From: an uncultured Clostridia bacterium | Lineage (GTDB): Bacteria; Bacillota; Clostridia; TANB77; CAG-508 | Length of the DNA: 36,330 nucleotides | Direction: 5' to 3' | Assembly: GCA_947631495.1 (NCBI GenBank) | Contig: CANRLO010000008.1 | Coordinates: forward strand, 1-36,330 | In this document: piece by piece, positions 15,002 through 24,603 of the stretch | How positions within the stretch are numbered: the stretch's first letter is position 1 | How the letters are laid out: each line of letters opens with the position of its first letter | Notes under the pieces: generated by a model | Seen by the model: the letters and a program-made list of their open reading frames with translations, nothing else | Databases searched by the model: none | Told to the model about the DNA's origin: nothing | Position numbers and translations under genes: made by a program

Positions 15002-16039
15002 ATGGAAGAAATAAAAGAATACGAAGCATTTATAAAAAAACAAGAACTATGTGATTTTCAACAATCTGTAAAATGGGCAAAAGTAAAAACATTATGGCAA
15101 AATGAAATAATTATTTTAAAAGATAAACAGCAAAATATTATAGCTAGTATGAGTATTTTAATACGAAAAATTCCTTTTTTTGGTCATATTATGTATGTGC
15201 CAAGAGGACCAATAGGAAATTTATATGAGGAAAAAGTGCTAAAAGAAATAACCAATCAAGTAAAACAAATGGCAAAAAAATACAAGGCATTTGTCCTTAT
15301 TATAGAGCCAAATATAAAAAAAGAAGATGAGACATTTCAAAACTTAGCTCTTTCTTTAGGATATAAAATCAATAGTAAAGCTATAAAGTTTGAACAAGAA
15401 ATACAGGCAAGACATAATTTTAGACTAAATTTAGAAAATAAAACAGAAGAAGAGGTGTTTCAAAATTTTTCACCAAAAACAAGATATAATATAAGATTAG
15501 CCATAAAAAAAGGAGTGATTGTAGAAGAAAAAAACGAAACAGGAATTGATGAATTTTATGAACTAATGCAAGAAACAGGAAAAAGAGATTCTTTTCGAAT
15601 AAGAACAAAAGAATATTTTGAAACTATCTTACAGGAATTCCCCAAAGAAGCAAAAATCTTTATAGCTTATTATAAAAAAGAACCAATTTCTGCTATTATG
15701 ATAATGCAATATGGAAATAAAATGTGGTATTTGTATGGAGCAAGTGGAAACAAAAATAGAAATCTCATGTCAACTTATTTATTACAGTGGGAAATGATAA
15801 AATTAGCAATAAAAGAACATTGCAAAATATATGATTTTAGAGGAGTATCCATGGAAAAAGGAGAAAACGGTGGTCTATATCGTTTCAAAAAAGGTTTTGG
15901 AGGAGATTTCATTGAATTAATAGGAGAAATTTATATACCATTTAGACCTATTTTTTATTTCTTTTATAAAATAGCAAAGAAAATATTTTGCAACTTACGA
16001 TATATACTTTATCAAATAAGAATTTATTATGAAAAATAA
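15002..16039 (+). CDS. FemAB-family peptidoglycan bridge aminoacyltransferase
   Basis: A 345-aa member of the FemX/MurM family, which adds amino acids from aminoacyl-tRNA to the lipid II stem peptide to build the interpeptide bridge. It shows the two GNAT-like halves: CDFQQSVKWAKVK and GHIMYVPRGPIG in the first, then FSPKTRYNIRLAIKKGV, MWYLYGASGNKNRNLMSTYL and IYDFRGVSMEKGENGGLYRF in the second. The C-terminus is hydrophobic and basic and may touch the membrane. The amino acid added cannot be told. It follows the two-component operon behind three CTTACA repeats, which suggests control by that system in response to wall stress. Confidence 0.92.
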   Translation: MEEIKEYEAFIKKQELCDFQQSVKWAKVKTLWQNEIIILKDKQQNIIASMSILIRKIPFFGHIMYVPRGPIGNLYEEKVLKEITNQVKQMAKKYKAFVLIIEPNIKKEDETFQNLALSLGYKINSKAIKFEQEIQARHNFRLNLENKTEEEVFQNFSPKTRYNIRLAIKKGVIVEEKNETGIDEFYELMQETGKRDSFRIRTKEYFETILQEFPKEAKIFIAYYKKEPISAIMIMQYGNKMWYLYGASGNKNRNLMSTYLLQWEMIKLAIKEHCKIYDFRGVSMEKGENGGLYRFKKGFGGDFIELIGEIYIPFRPIFYFFYKIAKKIFCNLRYILYQIRIYYEK

Positions 16040-16130
16040 TGAAATGAAAATGACATGAATTAGTATTTTAAATCATATAATTACAACGAAGCTTTTTTTG
16101 TGAAAACTATGTGAATTTTACAAAATAGTA

Positions 16131-16159
16131 TTGACATTTTTTAGAAATGGGTATAAATT
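16131..16159 (+). promoter_or_regulatory. groESL promoter
   Basis: TTGACA at 16131-16136; the -10 is TATAAA at 16152-16157 (15-bp spacer) or TAAATT at 16154-16159 (17 bp). The CIRCE operator begins immediately downstream. Confidence 0.75.
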
Positions 16160-16160
16160 A

Positions 16161-16187
16161 TTAGCAGTCTCGAATAAAGACTGCTAA
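16161..16187 (+). promoter_or_regulatory. CIRCE operator (HrcA binding site), symmetric variant
   Basis: TTAGCAGTC, 9-bp spacer, GACTGCTAA. The known consensus is TTAGCACTC-N9-GAGTGCTAA. Here one position in each arm is exchanged C/G so that perfect 9-bp dyad symmetry is kept. Placed at the transcription start of groES-groEL, it predicts repression by HrcA in the absence of heat stress; hrcA itself is not in the window. Confidence 0.93.
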
Positions 16188-16257
16188 TTATATAACAAAA
16201 AATCAATCAAGACTAACTATTTGATTACAATAGTTTTTCTTAAAAATAAGGAGGTAA

Positions 16258-18181
<1,924 letters not shown>

Positions 18182-18184
18182 AAT

Positions 18185-18222
18185 AAAATACCAGTATCAA
18201 GTTCAAGATACTGGTATTTTTT
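18185..18222 (+). terminator. groESL terminator
   Basis: A perfect 14-bp stem (18185-18198 with 18207-18220), loop 8, with the T-run merging into the 3' arm. Confidence 0.92.
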
Positions 18223-18237
18223 AAATATTTATTTATA

Positions 18238-18289
18238 TTAAAAGACTATAAATAGTTATTTAAAATATAACTTATTTATAGTCTTTTAA
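18238..18289. other. Long AT-rich hairpin before mutL
   Basis: A 17-bp perfect stem (18238-18254 with 18273-18289), extended by 5 more pairs after a one-base bulge, with a 7-nt loop. It has A and T tracts on its sides and could be a second, bidirectional terminator or an mRNA leader structure. The remainder of 18290-18378 holds only a possible mutL promoter. Confidence 0.6.
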
Positions 18290-18315
18290 ATTTTACAAAA
18301 AAAATACAAAAAAAC

Positions 18316-18345
18316 TATACAAAATCAAACAAATAATGATATAAT
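18316..18345 (+). promoter_or_regulatory. Possible mutL promoter
   Basis: TATAAT at 18340-18345 with a weak TATACA at 18316-18321 as the -35, spacer 18 bp. The start codon is 33 bp further on. Confidence 0.5.
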
Positions 18346-18378
18346 TTGAAAGAAAGATAAAAAGACGGAGGAAGAAAC

Positions 18379-20712
18379 GTGGGAAATATTGTATTATTAG
18401 ATGATTTAACAATTAACAAAATTGCAGCAGGAGAGGTAATTGAAAGACCTGCATCTGTTGTAAAAGAATTAGTAGAAAACTCTATTGATGCTGGAGCAAC
18501 CAATATCAATGTAGAAATTAAAAATGGAGGAATTTCATATATTCGTGTTACAGATAACGGAAAAGGAATTATGCCAGACGATATGGAAATTGCTTTTGAA
18601 CGCCATGCTACTAGCAAAATCCGTGTAGCAGAAGACTTAGAAACAGTAAAATCTATGGGTTTTAGAGGTGAGGCTTTAGCTAGTATCGCAGCTATCAGTA
18701 AAGTTTCTATGAAATCAAAAACGATGGATAATGATACTGGTTATGAAATTATAGTAGAAGGTGGAGATGTTCTTCAAAAAGAAGAAGCAGGTTGTCCAAA
18801 TGGAACTACTATAACTATTGAAAACTTATTTTATAATACACCTGTACGTTATAAATTCTTAAAAAAGGATTTTACCGAAGCGGGTTATATTGAAGATGTA
18901 ATGACAAGAATTGCTTTAATTCATCCAGAAATTGCAATCAAGTTTATTAGTTCAGGAAAAACCATTATTCAAACTGCAGGTAATGGTCAATTAAAAGATG
19001 TAGTATATCATATTTATGGAAAAGAAATTGCAGAAAATATTTTAGATGTTTCATACGAATATGAGGATATTAAAGTAACAGGAGTTATTGGAAGACCATC
19101 TATTTCTCGCTCAAATCGTGCTAACCAAATCTTCTTTGTAAACAAAAGATATGTAAAAGATAAAACCTTAACTAGCAGTGCAGAACAAGGTTTTAAAGGT
19201 ATGGTTACAATTGGAAAATTTGGATTTCTTATTCTAAATATTGAAATGAATCCTCAAAAAGTAGATGTAAACGTTCACCCTGCAAAATTAGAGGTTCGCT
19301 TTGAAGAAGAATCAAAAGTATTCAAGGCAGTTTATCATGCTATTAAAGATACACTTTTAAAAAATGATTTAATAGCAAATCAAGAAAAAGAACATTACAT
19401 GGAAGAAAAACAAGAAAAACAAGAAAAACAGGAAATACCAGAAATACCAGAAAAACAAGTGGAACCAAAAAGTTTATTCCAAAAATTTATGGCACGAAAA
19501 GAACAAAAAGAAGAAACTCCAGAAGAACCAACAATGATAGAACAGATATATGAGACAAGAAAATTAAATATTCCAACAAAAGAAGAATATAACAATAACT
19601 TTAATAACATTATGGGAAAAATGGCAGAAATGAAAAAAACAATTGATGCCTATAAAGGTATTGATAATTCTAATGCTTCTATTGTAGCAGAAAATGAACA
19701 AACAAAAGAGAGCGAAAAAATAGATGAAAAAGAACAAACAGAAACAAATAATCAAGAAACTATGGAAGTAGAATTATCAGAAAAACAAGAAAATACCATG
19801 AAAGTGGAATTACCAGAAGAACAACAACAAACTATTAGAATAGATATACCTTCAGAAGAAATGCAAGAAACAAAAGTAATGACAGAAGAAATGAAACAAG
19901 AAATTGCACAAGCAATAGAAGAAAATGAAGAGACTCCAAAAATGGATATTAAACAAATCATGGAAGAGGAACAAATACAAAAGCCATTTGATGAAATGTA
20001 TACTTCTGTTTTTGGAAGTGCACCTATTAAAGAAACAGTTCTAAAAGAAGAATCAGAAGAATATAAGTTGCCAGAAGCACAATTTGAAACAGGAGAAAAT
20101 CTATCTGTTTTTGAAGGACAAGAAGATTATAAAATTCCTGCCTACAAGTTTATAGGAATTGCATTTTCAACTTATATTATGATTGAACTTGGAAAAGAAT
20201 TATACATTATAGACCAACATGCAGCACATGAAAGAATTATGTATGAAAAAGTAAAAGAAAATTATTATAGAGAAGATGGTAAAGATTCTCAATTAATGTT
20301 ATTGCCAGATATTATAACCTTAACTCATAAAGAAATGGATATTGCAAAAGATAACATGGAAATGTTTAAAAAGGCAGGATTTATTCTAGAAGAATTTGGA
20401 GAAAACACTATTAAATTAACAGGCGTTCCTAATATTTGCTTAGATTTAGATACTAAAGAATTATTCTTAGAAACTTTAGATGAAATTAATACAGTAGCAA
20501 GAACAGCAAAACAAGAAATAGAAGAAAAATTTATTGCAACAGTTGCTTGTAAAGCAGCAGTGAAAGCAAATATGGCATTAACCAAACAAGAAGTAGAAAG
20601 TTTAATGGATGAATTACTAAAATTGCCTAATCCTTTTACTTGTCCACATGGAAGACCAACAGCAATTAAAATGACAAAAGTAGACATTGAGAAGAAATTT
20701 TCTAGAAGATAA
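18379..20712 (+). CDS. mutL: DNA mismatch repair protein MutL (endonuclease type)
   Basis: A 777-aa protein; GTG start with GGAGGA upstream. The N-terminal GHKL ATPase has E30/N34 in VVKELVENSIDAGA, DNGKGI, RHATSKI and MGFRGEAL. The C-terminal domain carries the nicking-endonuclease motifs DQHAAHERIMYE (~612), ACKAAVKAN (~724) and CPHGRPTAIK (~755), so strand nicking is predicted without MutH. Many bacterial MutLs are 600-650 aa; the extra length is an acidic linker (about 335-570) with a Glu-Lys-Gln tandem repeat (19405-19458) and a ~12-residue degenerate repeat. mutS is not next to it; miaA is nearby, as often seen. Confidence 0.96.
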   Translation: MGNIVLLDDLTINKIAAGEVIERPASVVKELVENSIDAGATNINVEIKNGGISYIRVTDNGKGIMPDDMEIAFERHATSKIRVAEDLETVKSMGFRGEALASIAAISKVSMKSKTMDNDTGYEIIVEGGDVLQKEEAGCPNGTTITIENLFYNTPVRYKFLKKDFTEAGYIEDVMTRIALIHPEIAIKFISSGKTIIQTAGNGQLKDVVYHIYGKEIAENILDVSYEYEDIKVTGVIGRPSISRSNRANQIFFVNKRYVKDKTLTSSAEQGFKGMVTIGKFGFLILNIEMNPQKVDVNVHPAKLEVRFEEESKVFKAVYHAIKDTLLKNDLIANQEKEHYMEEKQEKQEKQEIPEIPEKQVEPKSLFQKFMARKEQKEETPEEPTMIEQIYETRKLNIPTKEEYNNNFNNIMGKMAEMKKTIDAYKGIDNSNASIVAENEQTKESEKIDEKEQTETNNQETMEVELSEKQENTMKVELPEEQQQTIRIDIPSEEMQETKVMTEEMKQEIAQAIEENEETPKMDIKQIMEEEQIQKPFDEMYTSVFGSAPIKETVLKEESEEYKLPEAQFETGENLSVFEGQEDYKIPAYKFIGIAFSTYIMIELGKELYIIDQHAAHERIMYEKVKENYYREDGKDSQLMLLPDIITLTHKEMDIAKDNMEMFKKAGFILEEFGENTIKLTGVPNICLDLDTKELFLETLDEINTVARTAKQEIEEKFIATVACKAAVKANMALTKQEVESLMDELLKLPNPFTCPHGRPTAIKMTKVDIEKKFSRR

Positions 20713-20751
20713 CAATAGAAATCAATAAAATGAGAAAGGAAATATTTGAAA

Positions 20752-21270
20752 ATGAATATTTATTTAATGATTACCATTGCAATTGCAAATATATTAGCAA
20801 TAACAATTTTATATCAATTTATTAAAAAATTAGACAATAAAGAAAAAATTATTATTATTGCTATTAGCATAGCTACTATATACATTTTAGTTTCTATTAC
20901 TTACTGGATAAGTGGTTTTGGAATAAATACTAAAATTCATGAACAATCAAAGAATTTTATTACTTATTTATTTGTACCAGTAAATATGATTTTATTTGCA
21001 CCTTATCTTGCAAATCAATATATAAAAGTAAAAGAAAAAAAGGTAAAAAAAGTAAACTTTATAAAAAAAGTAAGAATGATGTCATTTTTATTAATTATTG
21101 TATTAATAGTAGAAGGTCTTTATTTCCGCAATATTCAAAATAATATTGTTCTAATAGGAAATACAATAGAAAATAATGAAACACAACATAAAAATACAAC
21201 AAATCAAATACAAGAAGAAAATGAAAATACAGCAAATCAAATACAAAGAGAAATAGTAAATGAAATGTAA
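20752..21270 (+). CDS. Small multi-pass membrane protein, unknown
   Basis: About 172 aa with four hydrophobic segments (roughly residues 3-22, 33-54, 68-90 and 105-125), joined by short basic loops, and a polar C-terminal tail. The tail carries a duplicated unit (NTTNQIQEENE, then NTANQIQREI) that is also a near-exact repeat in DNA. I do not recognise the family. AAAGGA at 20735-20740 is 11 nt before ATG 20752; TTG 20746 is an alternative start. It lies between mutL and miaA with short gaps and is likely cotranscribed. Confidence 0.7.
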   Translation: MNIYLMITIAIANILAITILYQFIKKLDNKEKIIIIAISIATIYILVSITYWISGFGINTKIHEQSKNFITYLFVPVNMILFAPYLANQYIKVKEKKVKKVNFIKKVRMMSFLLIIVLIVEGLYFRNIQNNIVLIGNTIENNETQHKNTTNQIQEENENTANQIQREIVNEM

Positions 21271-21297
21271 TAAGTAAAAACAGAAATGAGGAAAACA

Positions 21298-22218
21298 ATG
21301 CCAAAAGAAAAAGTAATTATTATTGGAGGACCAACTGCATCTGGAAAAACTGCACTATCTATTGAACTTGCAAAACGTGTGCAAGGAGAAATTGTATCAG
21401 CAGATTCTATGCAAATTTATAAAGAAATGAATATAGGAACTGCAAAACCAGAAGAAGCTGAAAAGCAAAATATTCCTCATTATATGCTTGATTTTTTATC
21501 ACCAAATACAAGATATAGTGTAGCTGATTACAAAAGAGACGCAAAAAAATGTATCAAAGAAATAATACAAAGAGGAAAACAACCTATTATAGTAGGTGGA
21601 ACAGGATTATATATTGACTCTTTAATTTATGAAATTGACTTTCCTGAAATAGAAACAGATTTAGAATATCGAGCAAAATTAGAAAAAATAGCAGAAAAAG
21701 AAGGATTGGCTTATTTATATGAAAAAGCAAGGCAAATTGATGAAAAAGCAATGGAAAGAATAAGTCCAAATGACCAAAAAAGAATTTTAAGAGTACTTGA
21801 AATTTATCATCAAACAGGAAAAACAAAAACACAATTAGATGAAGAATCAAGAAAAGAACCAGAATATGATTACAAATTATTTGTTATAGACATGGAAAGA
21901 AAAATTCTTTATGATAGAATTAATAAACGTGTAGATAACATGATAGAAAATGGATTAATAGAAGAAGTGCAATCTATTTTTGAAAAATATAAAGAATTTC
22001 CAACGAGTATGCAAGCATTAGGATATAAAGAAATAGTGGAATATTTAAAAGGACAAGTAAGTAAAGAAGAAGCTATTGAAAAAATTAAAATGGAATCTAG
22101 AAGATATGCAAAAAGACAATTAACATGGTTTCGAAAAAATAAACAAGCTATATGGTTAAATGGACAAGATACAATCGATAATAATATTTCAATAATATTA
22201 GAGGAGATGAAAGAGTGA
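21298..22218 (+). CDS. miaA: tRNA dimethylallyltransferase MiaA
   Basis: Adds a dimethylallyl group to A37 of tRNAs that read UNN codons, such as tRNA-Phe and tRNA-Trp in this window. The P-loop GGPTASGKTALS is followed by DSMQIYKEMNIGTAKP, VGGTGLYIDSLIY and RRYAKRQLTWFRK. Length is 306 aa from ATG 21298, which has GAGG 6 nt upstream; ATG 21286 overlaps that site and is unlikely. The stop overlaps the next start (GTGA), so translation is coupled. Confidence 0.97.
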   Translation: MPKEKVIIIGGPTASGKTALSIELAKRVQGEIVSADSMQIYKEMNIGTAKPEEAEKQNIPHYMLDFLSPNTRYSVADYKRDAKKCIKEIIQRGKQPIIVGGTGLYIDSLIYEIDFPEIETDLEYRAKLEKIAEKEGLAYLYEKARQIDEKAMERISPNDQKRILRVLEIYHQTGKTKTQLDEESRKEPEYDYKLFVIDMERKILYDRINKRVDNMIENGLIEEVQSIFEKYKEFPTSMQALGYKEIVEYLKGQVSKEEAIEKIKMESRRYAKRQLTWFRKNKQAIWLNGQDTIDNNISIILEEMKE

Positions 22219-23450
22219 AACAACAACAGAGAAAATTAAATGGAAAAAAATATATTGCTTTTATTATTATTGTTATGGTAATAGTAGGATATGCATTATA
22301 TACAATATATAAACTAGCAATTAAACCTACAGATACATTTATAGTAGAAAATGGCAAGTTATCCTCAGAAGAAACTTTACAGGGCTATGTAATTCGTGAT
22401 GAAACTGTAATAAAAGGAGAAAACTATAAAAATGGCATGGTACAAATAAAATCAGAAGGAGAAAAAGTAGCAAAAGGAGAAGCCATTTTTAGATATTATA
22501 CAAAAGGAGAAGAAAAATTAATAAAAAAGATTGAAGAATTAGATATAAAAATACAAGAAGCATGGGAAAATGAAAATAATAATCTTCCTAGTGATATTAA
22601 AATATTAGATGGACAAATCGAAGCAAAATTAAGTGAATTATACCATATCAATGATATACAAAAAGTGAAAGAATATAAGAAAGACTTAAATTCTTATATT
22701 ACGAAAAAAGCTAAAATCGCAGGAGAATCTAGTCCAGCAGGTTCTTATTTAAAAACGTTAATAGAACAAAGAAGTCAGTATGAAAATGAATTAACTACTG
22801 GCTCTGAATACTTAACAGCAAGTAGATCAGGTGTAGTATCTTATCGTGTAGATGGATTAGAAGAAGTTTTAACGCCTGCAAATTTTGCTAATTTAAGTAA
22901 ATCAAAACTGGAAGAATTAAAATTAAAAACTGGACAAATTATCTCTACTAATGAAGAATGTGGAAAAGTAATTGATAATTTTTCATGTTATATTGCTTGT
23001 ATTATAGAAAATGAAAAATTAGAAGAACAAGAAATAGAAGTAGGAAATAAATTAAAAATTAGACTTTCTAATAATCAGGAAGCAGAGGCAGAAATTGTTT
23101 ATATAGCAAAAGAAACAAATGAAGAAGATTTAGTTGTTTTTAAGTTAGAACGCTATGTAGAAGAATTAATTAATTATCGTAAAATTTCTTTTGATATTAT
23201 ATGGTGGATTGCTAATGGATTAAAAGTGTCAAATGAAGCGATAAAGCAAGAAAGCGAAGATTTATTCTATGTAATTCGTAAGAGAGTAGGGTATACCGAT
23301 AAAATTTATGTAAAAGTGTTGAAAAAAGGGGAAAATTATTCTATTATAGACAATTATGAGACAGGAAAGGAATTATTGGATAAGGGAGTTTCAAAAGAAT
23401 TAGTAGAAAATAGAAGAAAAATTTCTCTATATGATGAAATTCAGCTATAA
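22215..23450 (+). CDS. HlyD-like membrane-anchored protein
   Basis: A 411-aa protein with one N-terminal membrane segment (residues ~12-32) and an extracytoplasmic part resembling periplasmic adaptor (HlyD-family) proteins: a barrel-sandwich first half (TLQGYVIRDETVIKGENYKN, SEGEKVAKGEAIFRYYTKGE), a helical hairpin of about 100 residues, and the second lipoyl half (TASRSGVVSYRVDGLEE). No partner transporter gene is adjacent, so an export role is doubtful. The gene follows miaA by a 4-nt overlap and precedes sepF; HlyD-like proteins next to sepF occur in other Clostridia. GTG start with GAGGAG 8 nt upstream. Confidence 0.78.
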   Translation: MKQQQRKLNGKKYIAFIIIVMVIVGYALYTIYKLAIKPTDTFIVENGKLSSEETLQGYVIRDETVIKGENYKNGMVQIKSEGEKVAKGEAIFRYYTKGEEKLIKKIEELDIKIQEAWENENNNLPSDIKILDGQIEAKLSELYHINDIQKVKEYKKDLNSYITKKAKIAGESSPAGSYLKTLIEQRSQYENELTTGSEYLTASRSGVVSYRVDGLEEVLTPANFANLSKSKLEELKLKTGQIISTNEECGKVIDNFSCYIACIIENEKLEEQEIEVGNKLKIRLSNNQEAEAEIVYIAKETNEEDLVVFKLERYVEELINYRKISFDIIWWIANGLKVSNEAIKQESEDLFYVIRKRVGYTDKIYVKVLKKGENYSIIDNYETGKELLDKGVSKELVENRRKISLYDEIQL

Positions 23451-23510
23451 AGAGAAATATTACAGAAATATTACAACGATATTAAATTAACATTACATTC
23501 AAAAAAACTA

Positions 23511-23539
23511 TTGACAAGTGAAACAAAAAGATAGATACT
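23511..23539 (+). promoter_or_regulatory. sepF promoter
   Basis: TTGACA at 23511-23516 and GATACT at 23534-23539 with a 17-bp spacer, 46 bp before the sepF start. Confidence 0.7.
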
Positions 23540-23585
23540 TATAGCATAAAATACAAATGACAATAAATTTTTAGGAGGTTTTGAA

Positions 23586-24044
23586 ATGTCAGGAGCAATT
23601 ATGAACAAAGTATTAGATTTATTTGGAGTAGATACTGCAGAAGAAGAGTATGAAGAAGAAGACTATGAACAAGAAGAACAAGATGAACAAGAAGAAAATA
23701 AAAATTTTTGGAACAGACGTAAAGTAGTGAATATGCCACAAACAGAACAAATTAAAATGGTAATTTCACAACCAACTACGTTTGAACAATCAGAAGCAAT
23801 TTGTGATTTATTAAAAGAAAAGAAATCAGTAATTGTAAACTTAGAATATGTAAATAAAGATGTTGCAAGACGTATTGTAGATGTTATTAGTGGAGCTGTT
23901 CATGCATTAGATGGACACATCCAAAAAGTATCTAATTCAATCTTTTTAATTGCACCATATAACTATGAAATTACAAGTGATTTAGCAAGAGAAGAAATTA
24001 AAAATAAATTATCTGTATCTTGGCTTAGAAACACAAATGCTTAA
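23586..24044 (+). CDS. sepF: Cell division protein SepF
   Basis: A 152-aa protein that binds FtsZ filaments at the division ring and helps tether them to the membrane. The N-terminal helix (MSGAIMNKVLDLFGV) fits the membrane-binding helix, an acidic linker (EEEYEEEDYEQEEQDEQEE) follows, then the SepF core (VISQPTTFEQSEAICDLLKE, VIVNLEYVNKDVARRIVDVI, GAVHALDGHIQKVSNSIFLI). TTAGGAGG precedes ATG 23586, and it has its own promoter. divIVA follows after 30 nt. Confidence 0.97.
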   Translation: MSGAIMNKVLDLFGVDTAEEEYEEEDYEQEEQDEQEENKNFWNRRKVVNMPQTEQIKMVISQPTTFEQSEAICDLLKEKKSVIVNLEYVNKDVARRIVDVISGAVHALDGHIQKVSNSIFLIAPYNYEITSDLAREEIKNKLSVSWLRNTNA

Positions 24045-24074
24045 TCTGGCTAAAAAAGCATAGGGGGAAGTAAT

Positions 24075-24530
24075 ATGATAACACCATTAGAAATTGAAAA
24101 TAAAAAATTTTCAAAACAAATGATGAATGGATATAATGTAGAAGAAGTAGATGAATTCTTAGATCAACTAACAGTAGATTATGAAAAAAATTATAAACAA
24201 AGTACAGAATTAAAAGCAAGAGTAGAAGAATTGGAACGTAGTTTATTACATTATAAAACAATAGAAGATACACTACAAAATACATTAGTCATGGCACAAT
24301 CCACAGCAGAAGAAGTAAAAGAAGTAGCAAAACAACAAGCAGAGCAAATTATTAGAGAAGCAGAAGGAAATGCTAGAAAAGCAGTTGATGACTTAGGACA
24401 AGAAGTTTTAATGAAGAAAAAAGAATTAGAAGATATTAAGCAACAATTTGAAGTTTATAAAGCAAAAATGGAATCACTACTAATTTCTCAGTTAGAACTA
24501 TTGAAAGACATTAATAAAAACGAAGAATAA
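24075..24530 (+). CDS. divIVA: DivIVA-family polar/septal protein
   Basis: A 151-aa coiled-coil protein that marks curved membrane at septa and poles. The N-terminal lipid-binding domain has the family form ITPLEIENKKFSKQMMNGYN with VEEVDEFLDQLTVDYEK, followed by long coiled coils over residues 38-145. GGGGGAAG is the ribosome site. Its place after sepF is the conserved division-cluster order of Bacillota, although YggT and YlmH genes usual between them are absent. Confidence 0.95.
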   Translation: MITPLEIENKKFSKQMMNGYNVEEVDEFLDQLTVDYEKNYKQSTELKARVEELERSLLHYKTIEDTLQNTLVMAQSTAEEVKEVAKQQAEQIIREAEGNARKAVDDLGQEVLMKKKELEDIKQQFEVYKAKMESLLISQLELLKDINKNEE

Positions 24531-24536
24531 AAAACA

Positions 24537-24562
24537 GGGCACTTTTTTCAAGGTGCCTTTTA
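24537..24562 (+). terminator. Probable terminator after divIVA
   Basis: A short GC-rich stem (GGCAC at 24538-24542 with GTGCC at 24553-24557), then TTTT. It separates the division genes from the following accessory gene. Confidence 0.6.
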
Positions 24563-24603
24563 AAGTATCAATATATCAAAAGAAAAGAGGAATGAAAATT
24601 ACT

